Assembly (NCBI RefSeq): GCF_014524565.1
Contig: NZ_CP060139.1
Coordinates: 3,971,599-4,035,598 of the forward strand
Reading direction: 5' to 3'
DNA: 64,000 nt
DNA from: Croceimicrobium hydrocarbonivorans
GTDB lineage: Bacteria > Bacteroidota > Bacteroidia > Flavobacteriales > Schleiferiaceae
The notes beneath the pieces were generated by a model, which saw only the letters and a list, made by a program, of their open reading frames with translations, did not search any database and was not told the origin of the DNA. The position numbers and the translations under genes were made by a program. How positions within the stretch are numbered: the first letter of the stretch is position 1; each line of letters begins with the position of its first letter. This document shows positions 45,510 to 55,343 of this stretch, one piece after another.

Positions 45510-46325
45510 TTATTGATTTCCTAAAATGAGGGGCAGGCCATCTTTGCCAGAACCCACAACTATTACTTTGGAATTTTTAGACTCCGCCAATTTCAAGGTG
45601 GCGTCAATTCCTTTTTCTTTTAGAATTTTCTCCGTTAAGGAGTTGGAGATAATCTCATTAGCACGAGCCTTACCTTCGGCTTCAATTCGCTGACGTTCGG
45701 CTTCTTTACGGGCTAATTGTAATTTAAACTCATACTCTAGAGAAGCCTGCTCCTGCTCGAGTTTACGCTCAATGGCCTCCTTTAATTTTGGAGGTAATTT
45801 CACCTCTCTGATTAAAATGGCATCCAATACCAAATAGTTCTCGCCCATAGGCTCGGCCGTGCGGGTAAAAATCTCATTTTGGATATCCTCTCTCTTAGTT
45901 GAATAGAGCTCTTCTGCATTATACTTACCAATAACCTCCCGGGCCGCCGATCGGATATAGGGCTTGATAATTTTATCATGATAGTTGGCCCCAATTTCAT
46001 CGTGTAAATAGCCAATGCGCTCTTCTTTGGGATAAAAGCGATAGGAAAGATCCAAGGTGATAGTCAGACCATTACGATCTAAAACATTCATTTTACTGAA
46101 GCTTTCCATTTTACGAACATCGTAGGTATATACTTCATCCCAGGGCCATTTTACATGGAAGCCCTGACCATATACTTTGTCCTTATCCAATCCGCCTTGA
46201 AATTTGCGGAAGATTACCGCCTTTTCGCCAGCATTAATGGTATAAGTGATAGAATTCCAAGTGAGGATTACTACCAAAAATGCCACGAAAGCCAGAACGA
46301 TCAAAAATGTTGTTCTTTGTTTCAT
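45510..46325 (-). CDS. Prohibitin-family (SPFH/band 7) membrane protein
   Basis: 271 aa. One N-terminal membrane helix (about 8-28) precedes the SPFH domain (INAGEKAVIFRKFQGGLDKD, GLTITLDLSYRFYPKEE) and a long charged coiled coil (about 175-235, LEQEQASLEYEFKLQLARKE). Typical of prohibitin homologues that form large rings around membrane proteases or microdomains. Located in the inner membrane facing the periplasm. Adjacent to pepD on the same strand. Confidence 0.9.
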   Translation of the reverse strand: MKQRTTFLIVLAFVAFLVVILTWNSITYTINAGEKAVIFRKFQGGLDKDKVYGQGFHVKWPWDEVYTYDVRKMESFSKMNVLDRNGLTITLDLSYRFYPKEERIGYLHDEIGANYHDKIIKPYIRSAAREVIGKYNAEELYSTKREDIQNEIFTRTAEPMGENYLVLDAILIREVKLPPKLKEAIERKLEQEQASLEYEFKLQLARKEAERQRIEAEGKARANEIISNSLTEKILKEKGIDATLKLAESKNSKVIVVGSGKDGLPLILGNQ

Positions 46326-46342
46326 AACCTATTCTATTTGAT

Positions 46343-48379
46343 TTAATAGCGCCCCCAGTATTTGCGGAGGAACCATTCCAGACTAATGAGTATCAAAACT
46401 ACAAAGAAGAGCTCCCATTTGGTCAATAATTCCCGCTTAATCTTGCGTTCATTCAATTGCTCAGGTGCATCCAATTGTGCTAAATCCGTCAACATTTGAG
46501 GCCAGTCTTTGAGCTCATAGGCCTTACCTCCACTTTGGCTGGCCATGGCATCCAGCATTTCTCTACGCGCTCGCAAATCTTGTTGTTCCAAAGAATTTTC
46601 CTGCACCCATATTCTACCTCGCTTTTCATAGCTTCGATCACCCAAGCGGGTACTGGCGGTGTAGCTGTAGAGTCCGGGATTTAGGCCATCTAATTTCAAG
46701 CGATAGAGATTCGACTCCCGACTAAATCGATAGTCATAGGTTTCGCCATAGGCACCACTCAACTTAAGGCTCAGATCAGGCTCATTTACCAAATTACCAC
46801 CTGGATTATAAAGCTTGGCGATTACTCGCGATGGAGAGCGTTCATAAAGCTCCTTCTCAAATTCAATTTGCAGGGGCTCTTCCCTTTCCTGAGCCTGCAG
46901 ATACTGCACCCAACGACGGAAAAACTGATCAAAAGCGCGACTCTGCTTTTCATTTTTCACATTGTACATACGCCAAGACCAAAAGCCACGGCCTGCCAGT
47001 AAACCCAGGCGTTGCCCTTCCCTGCTACCAGAAATAGCTAGAGCTTCATTGCTTTGCACATTGCCAATTTGCTTGTACAATACCACTTCGGCCCAAGCCG
47101 GTACTTCCAAATTGCCGTACAATCCTTCTATGGGTGGCCAGCTGGGGAATAATGCTTTCTGCTCGGCATCCAGAGCGAAAAGGCCTAAAGCACTGGCGGT
47201 TAAAGCGTATTGTTCTTCCGCATCCCGATTCAATCCCTTAGCCAGATCTAAGCTTTGCAAGGCTCTTAAATTGGATTGCGATCCAGCGATAAAAAGCGTA
47301 GGAATTTTCTGATCCCGAATTTCTTGTACCAGGCTTTCATCCCAGTCGAAGGCCAATAATACCCGCGCCTCTTTTAAATCCAATTCATTGCGATTGCGGC
47401 AATAATGAATCTCCCAATTCGCTTCGCTTTGTATGGCTCTGCGAATTGCGGCCACATCAGGATGACTTTGGGGGCTGTAAATCCAGATGGCATAGGCTTC
47501 CTTGCGCACCTCAAAAGCAATCTCCCTGCGGTCGTTGGATGGATTAGCATCTGCTGTAGCCTGGATGAGCGCCACATTATAGGACTGTAATCCTTCTTCA
47601 TCAGCAGCCAATTCTACAATCAGGCTTTCTAACCATTCTTCGCGATTAACGGTAAAATTGGCCTGATGCACTAATTGCTTCTGCTCATTTCGAATTTCCA
47701 GCTTAAAGCTTGATCCTGCCGCATTGCGAGCAGCTAAATCAATTTCCAAACTCAGCTTTCGGCCTAAGCTTAAACTTTTATTGTAGCGCAGGTCTTCGAT
47801 CCCTATATCGCGGGCCTGCTCTTGGTTTCCATATTTAAGAATGTACAGAGGGACATTCGACTGAGCAGCAAATTGCAAAGGATTACGACCCTGATTGTAA
47901 ACACCATCTGTAAGTAAAACGGCTGCCGCCAGGGGTTCGCCATAAAAGCGATCCTGCACCTCATTTAAGGCTTGATATATATTGGTGAACTCCGCTTCTT
48001 TTACCGAGTCAGCGTCTAAGGTATTCGCAAATACATAAGAGAAAAGCTGATACTTATTAAGCTGTGTTTCCGCTTGCGCTGGCCAGGCCCCTAACATAGA
48101 ATCTAGAGCTAGGCTATCCTGATGATAGCGCATAGATCGAGAAAGATCTTCCAGAAAAACCAAGCGCGGTTTTAAAGCTTGTATCTCCCGCTCAACAATT
48201 TGAGGCTTGAGTAAAAAGAAGCAAAGCAAAAGGAGTCCCAAAAACCGCAGCGCGGCTAGGGTCCAGATTTGGGTTTTAGTGTATTCCGGTTTACGGAAAT
48301 AATAAAAAAAGAGTCCCAGGCCGATCAAAAGAGCAGCCGGGACTAAATACCAGGGTGAATAGCTAAATGTAATTTCCAT
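46343..48379 (-). CDS. Membrane protein with VWA-like domain
   Basis: 678 aa. Two N-terminal helices (about 13-30 and 38-58) precede a domain with the MIDAS-like DLSRSM (DxSxS) near residue 77 and VLLTDGVYNQG. A long beta-rich region follows, then a last helix near 657-673 (WELFFVVLILISLEWFL). The layout resembles BatA/BatB-type or VWA proteins of Bacteroidota that flank MoxR operons, but no MoxR is adjacent. It lies 18 bp upstream of the prohibitin gene. Confidence 0.75.
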   Translation of the reverse strand: MEITFSYSPWYLVPAALLIGLGLFFYYFRKPEYTKTQIWTLAALRFLGLLLLCFFLLKPQIVEREIQALKPRLVFLEDLSRSMRYHQDSLALDSMLGAWPAQAETQLNKYQLFSYVFANTLDADSVKEAEFTNIYQALNEVQDRFYGEPLAAAVLLTDGVYNQGRNPLQFAAQSNVPLYILKYGNQEQARDIGIEDLRYNKSLSLGRKLSLEIDLAARNAAGSSFKLEIRNEQKQLVHQANFTVNREEWLESLIVELAADEEGLQSYNVALIQATADANPSNDRREIAFEVRKEAYAIWIYSPQSHPDVAAIRRAIQSEANWEIHYCRNRNELDLKEARVLLAFDWDESLVQEIRDQKIPTLFIAGSQSNLRALQSLDLAKGLNRDAEEQYALTASALGLFALDAEQKALFPSWPPIEGLYGNLEVPAWAEVVLYKQIGNVQSNEALAISGSREGQRLGLLAGRGFWSWRMYNVKNEKQSRAFDQFFRRWVQYLQAQEREEPLQIEFEKELYERSPSRVIAKLYNPGGNLVNEPDLSLKLSGAYGETYDYRFSRESNLYRLKLDGLNPGLYSYTASTRLGDRSYEKRGRIWVQENSLEQQDLRARREMLDAMASQSGGKAYELKDWPQMLTDLAQLDAPEQLNERKIKRELLTKWELFFVVLILISLEWFLRKYWGRY

Positions 48380-48394
48380 TTGCAGATGCGGACC

Positions 48395-49141
48395 TTAGGT
48401 CAACATCCCACCGTCTACCTGCAAGGTCTGACCGGTTACATAAGCCGATAAGTTTGAGGCCAGGAATAAGCAAGCATTGGCTACATCTTCTGGACTACCA
48501 CCGCGCTTCAGTGGAATGGCATCGCGCCAGCCTTGAACGGTTTTCTCATCCAATTTATCGGTCATTTCGGTTTCGATAAAACCGGGAGCAATGGCATTAC
48601 AACGGATATTACGAGAGCCTAATTCGAGGGCCACAGATTTGGTAAAACCAATGATTCCCGCCTTAGAAGCGGCATAGTTGGCCTGACCAGCATTTCCTTT
48701 TACTCCTACTACTGAGCTCATGTTAATGATAGATCCGGAGCGGGCTTTCAGCATGGTACGCTGCACGGCCTTGGTAAGGTTAAAGATGGACTTCAAGTTG
48801 ATTTGAATCACCTTGTCGAAATCCTCTTCCGTCATGCGCATTAATAGGGTATCCTTGGTAATACCGGCATTATTTACCAGTACATCGATGGTTTCGAAAT
48901 CCTTTAAAACATCATCTACCAATTGTTGGGCAGCTTCAAAATCAGAAGCATCAGAGCGATAGCCTTTGGCTTTAATACCGTAGGCACTTAATTCTTTTTC
49001 AACCTCTTCGGCCTGAGCCACAGAAGAAAGGTAAGTAAAGGCCACCTGGCATCCTTGTTGGGCAAAAACCTCGGCAATTCCTTTACCGATACCTTTGGAT
49101 GCTCCGGTAATCAGAGCCACTTTTCCTTCGAGTAATTTCAT
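48395..49141 (-). CDS. fabG: 3-oxoacyl-ACP reductase FabG
   Basis: 248 aa short-chain dehydrogenase. Cofactor motif TGASKGIGKGIAE, NNAG segment, catalytic Ser in NMSSVVG and YAASKAG (Tyr-x3-Lys, near residue 156). The C-terminal SAYVTGQTLQVDGGMLT is typical of FabG. NADPH-dependent reduction in fatty-acid elongation. It lies 10 bp after a thioesterase gene on the same strand, so the two may be co-transcribed. Confidence 0.93.
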   Translation of the reverse strand: MKLLEGKVALITGASKGIGKGIAEVFAQQGCQVAFTYLSSVAQAEEVEKELSAYGIKAKGYRSDASDFEAAQQLVDDVLKDFETIDVLVNNAGITKDTLLMRMTEEDFDKVIQINLKSIFNLTKAVQRTMLKARSGSIINMSSVVGVKGNAGQANYAASKAGIIGFTKSVALELGSRNIRCNAIAPGFIETEMTDKLDEKTVQGWRDAIPLKRGGSPEDVANACLFLASNLSAYVTGQTLQVDGGMLT

Positions 49142-49151
49142 ATACTGCTAT

Positions 49152-49607
49152 TTATTTGTCAATCGGAAGCCACGTAAAATCCTCGTGGCGTGGTAAGTTA
49201 CTAAGCTTATCAATAAAATCTTGCGGTGGCAAGGTGAGTTTTCGCAATTTAAGATCAATAAAGGCTCCGAAAACCTCTACTGTAGCGCATAAAGTTTCGC
49301 CCCGCCAAATCTCATGAACAAAGGCAAAACGGCCATAATCTTCGCGTAATAGTTTTAGGGAGCCCGACATTATCAGATCATCTCCAAAATGCAGCTCGCG
49401 CCTGAAATTAGCCTTTTCCTCAAATAATACCGGCCCAAAGCCAGCCTTAGCCATATCCTCTACCCTTATACCGCGAGCTATAAATAGTTCGGTACGCAAT
49501 TGGGCGGCAAAATCATAATAAACGGAATGGCGTACATGACCATTAGGATCGAGATCGCTCCAACGAATGTGGAGTTTCTGCTCAAAACGACTACTGTTTT
49601 CTGTCAT
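49152..49607 (-). CDS. Acyl-CoA thioesterase (4HBT hotdog fold)
   Basis: 151 aa hotdog-fold enzyme. The signature is IRWSDLDPNGHVRHSVYYDF (Asp and His near the active site), followed by EKANFRRELHFGDDLIMSG. This group hydrolyses acyl-CoA or acyl-ACP thioesters. Its placement beside fabG suggests a role in fatty-acid metabolism. A more distant paralogue of the YbgC type is at 63475. Confidence 0.88.
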   Translation of the reverse strand: MTENSSRFEQKLHIRWSDLDPNGHVRHSVYYDFAAQLRTELFIARGIRVEDMAKAGFGPVLFEEKANFRRELHFGDDLIMSGSLKLLREDYGRFAFVHEIWRGETLCATVEVFGAFIDLKLRKLTLPPQDFIDKLSNLPRHEDFTWLPIDK

Positions 49608-49648
49608 AGGGAGGCAAAGCTACAATGCTTCTTCAAATTGCAGCGGCT

Positions 49649-51364
49649 CTAAAAGCGATAAGTGAAACCGAATAAGGCATTGATGCCTTGAGCCCGATAA
49701 CCGAGGTACATATCGTAATGGCTGTTTAGCAAATTGCTCAAGTTAATAAAGGCTCCAATGCGAGAATTGTAGTAATAATCGATCTTTAAACCTAAATCAA
49801 CATAGGGCTTTAACATGGCCTCCAAATTAGGATTGGCTTCTTGCACAAAGGCATGACGTGCACCAACATAATTCAACATCAGGCCCAAGCCTACTTTTTC
49901 GCGATAAGTATAACTTCCTTCCACCTGCGCTTCGAAATAAGGACGGTACAAGGCCAATTGATTATCAGCCAAGCTGAAATCACGAGCGGTGGCCGATGCC
50001 GTTAAAAGGAATTTCTCCTCCCAATTAAAGTTAATGCTACCAGAGGCGTAGAATTCGCCCAAATCCTGATACAGAACATTGATACCATCACTCACAGAAT
50101 CCAAATAGAAATTAGGATCGCGATATAAGAAGGCATCCGAACGCAAATTGGCATAACCTCCTTCAACACGGAAAGAAGTAGAACTACTCAACAAACCTTC
50201 CGCCGCTACAAAAGCCTTAATGGTTCTGCTGGGTACTGATGTTTGCCCCGTAGTAATAAAAGGACTCATCCCATTAATATCGCGGTAGGTATTGCGTTCC
50301 AATAAACCAGTAATCCCGCCTACTACGCTCAGAACATCAGGAACCGCACGATAACGTACGATTAACTCGGGGAAGAAATAAGCACCGCCATTAGTCTCCA
50401 CCGGACGGCTATCGTTATTACCTAAGAAGTATAAATTCAAACCAAAGTCGAGGGCATATTCGCCTTTATCTACGCGGATATAGGGTTTCATTTGCACTTG
50501 CATATAGCTCTGATCAAATAATCGAGAGCTATCGGAAGGACTATATAAACTGTCGTATTTGGTATTGAAATAGGCTACATTCAACTCCAAGAATAATTTC
50601 TGCTCACCAGCAGGTAAATTCCAATCTGAATGCACCTGAAAATCATTCTCCTGTGCCTTGTAATTATCCCCAAAATAGCGGTAACGCAAATCGATCTGCT
50701 TTAACCAGCCCATCTCCTTTTCACGGGATTCGCGCAAGGAAGTCTGTACGCCAAAACTGCGGTACCAGTTATATGGAGCTTCTCCTAAACCCAGAGTATC
50801 ATCTCCAGGCAAGAAACTGAGCATAGGACGACCGTAATAATGGTATTTATTTAAGTCGACATCTGCCGCAACATGCCAGGTATATTTAGAATAGAAACGA
50901 TCGAAATAGCCCCCGATATGATTACGCGAAAAGGCATTATCCTCGTAAAGGATATCCGACACACCGGTTTTGGTGGACAAATGCTGGGCATCAAAGCCAT
51001 AGCTGTATTTAGAACTGCGTTTACTATTGTAATAAACCTCCGCCAGGCCGGTATTATACGCACCATAACCACCACGTATAAAGGCTCGGTACAATTCGGG
51101 CACTTCAACTACACGAATGCGAGCCGGACTCAAGGGTTCCGGATTCATGCGTACATCCAGCGGTAAGCTGTTAATACTGTATTGAACTTCTATTTTTTGA
51201 CTGATGCTATCAGCATACTGAGGTTGCTCCAAAATCTTCTGAGCATCCTTAACCTGTGCCTTATAGCGATCGGTAACCTTTAATTCTAAAGATCCCAAAT
51301 TATCTGGCTGAGCAAAGGCGGAAAAACCACCTAAAAGCAATAAGCTTAATCCGATCTTTCGCAT
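49649..51364 (-). CDS. Outer-membrane beta-barrel protein (TonB-dependent receptor-like)
   Basis: 571 aa from the ATG at 51364 (MRKIGLSLLLLGG); a TTG four codons earlier would overlap the preceding gene. A signal peptide ends at FAQPDN. The rest is a chain of amphipathic beta strands rich in Tyr and Phe, with a terminal aromatic residue (FGFTYRF), the outer-membrane barrel pattern. No plug domain is recognisable, so a classical TonB receptor is doubtful. Start and stop abut the TPR gene, suggesting a working pair. Confidence 0.82.
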   Translation of the reverse strand: MRKIGLSLLLLGGFSAFAQPDNLGSLELKVTDRYKAQVKDAQKILEQPQYADSISQKIEVQYSINSLPLDVRMNPEPLSPARIRVVEVPELYRAFIRGGYGAYNTGLAEVYYNSKRSSKYSYGFDAQHLSTKTGVSDILYEDNAFSRNHIGGYFDRFYSKYTWHVAADVDLNKYHYYGRPMLSFLPGDDTLGLGEAPYNWYRSFGVQTSLRESREKEMGWLKQIDLRYRYFGDNYKAQENDFQVHSDWNLPAGEQKLFLELNVAYFNTKYDSLYSPSDSSRLFDQSYMQVQMKPYIRVDKGEYALDFGLNLYFLGNNDSRPVETNGGAYFFPELIVRYRAVPDVLSVVGGITGLLERNTYRDINGMSPFITTGQTSVPSRTIKAFVAAEGLLSSSTSFRVEGGYANLRSDAFLYRDPNFYLDSVSDGINVLYQDLGEFYASGSINFNWEEKFLLTASATARDFSLADNQLALYRPYFEAQVEGSYTYREKVGLGLMLNYVGARHAFVQEANPNLEAMLKPYVDLGLKIDYYYNSRIGAFINLSNLLNSHYDMYLGYRAQGINALFGFTYRF

Positions 51365-51365
51365 A

Positions 51366-54300
51366 TTATTTCTCAATTATTTCAGGTTCCTCCATAGGAA
51401 TATCTTCTCCGGGACTATCTAATAACTGCAGGTCGCCTTCGGCATCCAACAAAATGGGTGACTCTTGCTTGCGTAAAAGAGCTTCTTTTTCAGCAATGGC
51501 GCGAGCTTCGGCATCCTGAATTTCTGTTTTCAAAGCTTTGGCCTGATCCACCAATTCGACATTATCCTCACTGCTAATAATAAAGTCGAGAATATAGTTG
51601 GCCTGGAAAATATCATCCAATTTCCAGAAGTTGCGGGCCATCAATAAAAGGGCCTTCATCTTCCATTCACGGTAGGATGGTAAAGCCTCAATCATTTTAT
51701 TAATCAATGCATTACTGCTATCGTATTTTTCCTGTTTTTGGCGAATTAAAGCCATGAGGTAATAAGCCTCCGCTTTGGTCGCTCCGGCCGTAGCCTTCTG
51801 AACCTGACTAAAAATCTGGAAGCTCTGATCATAATTCTCACGACGGAAGTAAACCATAGCCTGATAACGCTTGGCTTCATTGCGAAGATTATCGCTTACC
51901 TGATCCATGTTCAACACGGCGCTGCTTTGTTCTAAAAGCGCATCATCATCGCCCAAACGATCTGCACAGCGCATTAAGCCCGTACGAGCCCGAAGCAATT
52001 GTTCCTTGCTTTCCGCTAAGCGAGCAAAGCGATCGTAACGTTCGCGGGCCAGGGCATAATTGCTATCTGCAAAATCTTGAGCGGCCAAGAAAGGTAAACC
52101 TGCCAATTTATATTCGCGATTATTACTGTGTTCCAAAGCAGCGTATAAAGTGTAGGCCTCCGCTTTTTTCTCGGTCCTTAAAGCGGCATCAGCAGCCAGG
52201 AATTGCGCCTCTTGCATGAACACGCCATTGGGGAAACGACTTAAATAATTATCCAATGATTGATAGGCCGCCTCATAATTGCCTTCGGCATAAATATCAA
52301 AAGCGGCGCTGTAAGCAGTAGAATCGAGGGCAGATTCTTTAATGTCCATGAATTCGATGGTGGCCACCCAATCCAAATAGGCAGTGATATTGCGCTCGCG
52401 TTTGTAAACGATCTCCGCTAAACGAATCGCTTCATAGGCTTCTTGAGTGCCCGGATACTTATCTACGATCTCTTTATAAACCGTGATGGCCATTTCATTT
52501 TGATCGCGGTTACTGTAGATTAAACCTTGCTTAAGTTGTACTTCCAATAAGCGATCACTATTAGGATATTCATTTTCGAACTCTTTGAAAACCTGTAAGC
52601 TATTGGCATAGTCATCCATATGCAGATAGGTTAAACCCAATTCGAATTTGGCTTTCTCCGCATAAACAGAGCGCGAGTATTTACCCAATAAGGTTTTCAG
52701 TTCCAGAACCTTCTCATTCTGTTTTTCATCTAAGCCCAGGCAAACTGCTCTTTGGTAATGCGCATAATCCGATTCCACGCTATTAGCCTGAATTGCTTTC
52801 TGATAAAAATCGGAAGCCAGCAAATAACCACCGGTTAAGAGATAGGCATCACCCAAGCGTAAATAGGCATCGGCCTTGCGGGGATCTTGCGTTTTAGCAT
52901 CACGAGCAAAGATTCGGAAATCATCTGCCGCAGCCTTAAAATCAAAAATCTTGTAGGCACAATAGGCACTGTGGTAATAAGATCGCGCATAAACGGCTTG
53001 CGCCGCAGCTCCTTTACCGGCACGGAAATTTTGGAAAGACTTTCGGGAGCTTTCGTAATCGCGTAAACGGTACTGACATTCGCCAATCCAATAAAGGGCC
53101 AGATTGGCCAGATCTTTATCTTCCGGGTATGCACGAGATTCTTCGTACTTCTTTAAGGCTCCAGCAAATTTGAGAGAGTTGAATAATTCAGTAGCGCGGT
53201 AAAAGGCGATTTTTTGGTAAATCCCACGCATTTCAGGGCTGTTAATACCACTTACCTTAATGGCTTCCATGGCCCGATCGTAATCCTTGGTGGTGATGTA
53301 GATATTGGCCAGATAACCATTGATCTCCTTCTTATGCTTCGAATTCGGATAGCGGCGGAGGAAGTCCTGCAATACTTCAATCGCATCCTTAAAAGGGCTG
53401 GCCAGTTCATAACTCAGCTTTACATAATTGAAAGAAGCATCTTCAGTAATTTCAGGCGAATGGTTTAGATCCGCTGCCGCTTTAAAAGCCACCATGGATT
53501 GATTCTTCTCACCCACTTTTAGATAGGCATCCCCTAAATGGTAATAGGCATTCTGGCGGAGTTCTTCGGGACCAGCCGTAATCTTATTAAAAGAGCGAAT
53601 CGCTTCGGCATACAGATCTTCACGGTAGTAGGAATAACCGGCCTGATAATGATCCTTCAGACTCATGCGTCCGCCTTTCTCCTGATAAATATTGAGGTAT
53701 TTAAGGGTATTGGCGAAATCTTTCCGGCTGTAAAATGCATCGGCTAAAAGCTTGGCAATTTCCGGAGCACGACTTTCACTGGCATTGGCGATAAGCTCCT
53801 CACCTACTTCTACCAATTTATTATAGTCTTCCAGGGCATAATAGATATGGGCCAAATAATAAGGCACCATGGGTCCGAAATTGGGATCCTCTTGTAAGGG
53901 CAAGAAATTATTCAGGGCCTCAGCATAGCTGCTATCTGCATAGAGCAAGTGTGCATAGTAATAGCGCGCCGAGTTGGCATAGGCGCTGTTCCCATCCTTC
54001 AACTTTAAGAAGAGCTCCTGAGCGGGAGAAGATTGCTCATCCTGCAAAAGCGCATAGGCCCATTTAAATTGAAACTCAGCTTTTTGCTCGGCGTTTAAAG
54101 CATAGGGATCAACCTTTTCGTAATAGGGAATAGATTGGCGATAACGCTTTAAGCTGAAGAGGTTATTCGCATAACGCAGCCACAAGCGGTTTTGCAAAGG
54201 ACTAGTTTCATGCATTTGGGCAAATTCCTCTACCCTTTCTTCAATATCACCATGGTAGAGCTCAATCGCACAGTAGGCCGCGAAATAGCGGGCATTCATG

Positions 54301-54506
54301 CGTTTTTCGTCGCCATAAGAGGGATTATCCGCAATGCGATCGAAAATCAGTTGAGCATTACCGTATTGCTGCTTTTCTAAAAGTTCCAGAGCCGCCTCAT
54401 AATCTTCTTCATTGCCTTGGAGGTGTTGATTTACCTGTGCCGACAAGGAAGGGGATATTAAGATGAGTACCGCCAATGAGCGTTTTAAAGCCTTGAAAAT
54501 GCGCAT
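51366..54506 (-). CDS. Large secreted TPR-repeat protein
   Basis: 1046 aa. Signal peptide (about 1-23, ending SLSAQ) followed by tandem tetratricopeptide repeats across almost the whole length, e.g. AYYHLGDAYLKVGEKNQSMV and YLRLGDAYLLTGGYLLASDF. A short acidic tail ends IPMEEPEIIEK. Periplasmic scaffold, possibly for outer-membrane assembly or cell-wall growth. The adjoining barrel gene begins 2 bp past its stop, and FtsE is divergently encoded. Specific function unknown. Confidence 0.88.
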   Translation of the reverse strand: MRIFKALKRSLAVLILISPSLSAQVNQHLQGNEEDYEAALELLEKQQYGNAQLIFDRIADNPSYGDEKRMNARYFAAYCAIELYHGDIEERVEEFAQMHETSPLQNRLWLRYANNLFSLKRYRQSIPYYEKVDPYALNAEQKAEFQFKWAYALLQDEQSSPAQELFLKLKDGNSAYANSARYYYAHLLYADSSYAEALNNFLPLQEDPNFGPMVPYYLAHIYYALEDYNKLVEVGEELIANASESRAPEIAKLLADAFYSRKDFANTLKYLNIYQEKGGRMSLKDHYQAGYSYYREDLYAEAIRSFNKITAGPEELRQNAYYHLGDAYLKVGEKNQSMVAFKAAADLNHSPEITEDASFNYVKLSYELASPFKDAIEVLQDFLRRYPNSKHKKEINGYLANIYITTKDYDRAMEAIKVSGINSPEMRGIYQKIAFYRATELFNSLKFAGALKKYEESRAYPEDKDLANLALYWIGECQYRLRDYESSRKSFQNFRAGKGAAAQAVYARSYYHSAYCAYKIFDFKAAADDFRIFARDAKTQDPRKADAYLRLGDAYLLTGGYLLASDFYQKAIQANSVESDYAHYQRAVCLGLDEKQNEKVLELKTLLGKYSRSVYAEKAKFELGLTYLHMDDYANSLQVFKEFENEYPNSDRLLEVQLKQGLIYSNRDQNEMAITVYKEIVDKYPGTQEAYEAIRLAEIVYKRERNITAYLDWVATIEFMDIKESALDSTAYSAAFDIYAEGNYEAAYQSLDNYLSRFPNGVFMQEAQFLAADAALRTEKKAEAYTLYAALEHSNNREYKLAGLPFLAAQDFADSNYALARERYDRFARLAESKEQLLRARTGLMRCADRLGDDDALLEQSSAVLNMDQVSDNLRNEAKRYQAMVYFRRENYDQSFQIFSQVQKATAGATKAEAYYLMALIRQKQEKYDSSNALINKMIEALPSYREWKMKALLLMARNFWKLDDIFQANYILDFIISSEDNVELVDQAKALKTEIQDAEARAIAEKEALLRKQESPILLDAEGDLQLLDSPGEDIPMEEPEIIEK

Positions 54507-54638
54507 ATTAGCTTTAATTAATCTGTCGTTCTAAAGTAGGGGTATTTCAGGGGCAGCATTTTTAAGACGGCAATAAGTTTTAAACGCGCTCTGTTAATTA
54601 TTATTGAGGTTCGGAGCTACTGCTTCTGATGCTTGTAG

Positions 54639-54646
54639 TATTTTTG
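54639..54646 (+). promoter_or_regulatory. -7 promoter box of ftsE
   Basis: TATTTTTG matches TAnnTTTG exactly and lies 10 nt upstream of the ftsE ATG. No clear -33 TTTG is seen at the usual distance, so the call is moderate. Confidence 0.45.
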
Positions 54647-54656
54647 AATTCGACCT

Positions 54657-55343
54657 ATGAAAGGAGATCCAATACTCAGACTCACACAGGCCCGCATCAA
54701 TCAGGGCAAAACTGTAATCCTTAGCGATGTTGACCTACATATCAGTCAGGGCGACTTCCAATACCTCATTGGCTCTACCGGCAGCGGTAAGTCCAGTTTA
54801 TTGAAAACCCTTTACGGGGATTTGCCTTTAAAAGAGGGCAGCGGCGAGGTTTGCGGCATTAAACTCAATAATCTTAAGGAGAAAGAGATTCCGGGCTTAC
54901 GCCGACGCATCGGAATTGTTTTTCAAGATTTTCAATTGCTAACTGATCGTTCGGTACATGATAATCTCAAATTCGTGTTACAGGCAACCGGTTGGACTTC
55001 CAAAAAGGAAATCAATAAAAAGATCCAAGAAGTTTTAGGCAAGGTGGGCATGGATCAAAAAGAAAGCAAAATGCCGCATCAACTCTCTGGAGGTGAACAA
55101 CAAAGGGTAGCTATTGCCCGGGCTTTACTGAACGATCCACAACTGATTTTAGCGGATGAGCCCACGGGAAACCTGGACCCTTCAACCTCAGAGGAAATAA
55201 TGATTCTTTTGGAACAAATTTCCAATAGTGGTCGCGCCATTTTGATGGCCACCCACGATTACTCCTTGATTCTGAAATTCCCTCATGAAACCTTAAAATG
55301 CGAAAACGGAACCGTTTTTAATACGGTTCAGAACAGCTTATAG
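54657..55343 (+). CDS. ftsE: Cell-division ABC ATPase FtsE
   Basis: 228 aa. Walker A is GSTGSGKSS (39-47), the ABC signature LSGGEQQRVAIARA, and Walker B LILADEPTGNLDP, with the H-loop in MATHDYSL. Length and GIVFQDFQLLTDRSVHDNL fit FtsE. With FtsX it controls periplasmic hydrolases at the division site. FtsX is not adjacent; a glycosyltransferase gene overlaps the stop by 1 bp (TAGTG). Confidence 0.88.
   Translation: MKGDPILRLTQARINQGKTVILSDVDLHISQGDFQYLIGSTGSGKSSLLKTLYGDLPLKEGSGEVCGIKLNNLKEKEIPGLRRRIGIVFQDFQLLTDRSVHDNLKFVLQATGWTSKKEINKKIQEVLGKVGMDQKESKMPHQLSGGEQQRVAIARALLNDPQLILADEPTGNLDPSTSEEIMILLEQISNSGRAILMATHDYSLILKFPHETLKCENGTVFNTVQNSL

Noticed and set aside
54657..55343. LolD or MacB-type lipoprotein/drug exporter ATPase as alternative for the FtsE call
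   Set aside because: The core motifs are shared by these ABC subfamilies, but the length and the FQDFQLLTDRSVHDNL region fit FtsE better. Some doubt remains because FtsX is not adjacent.
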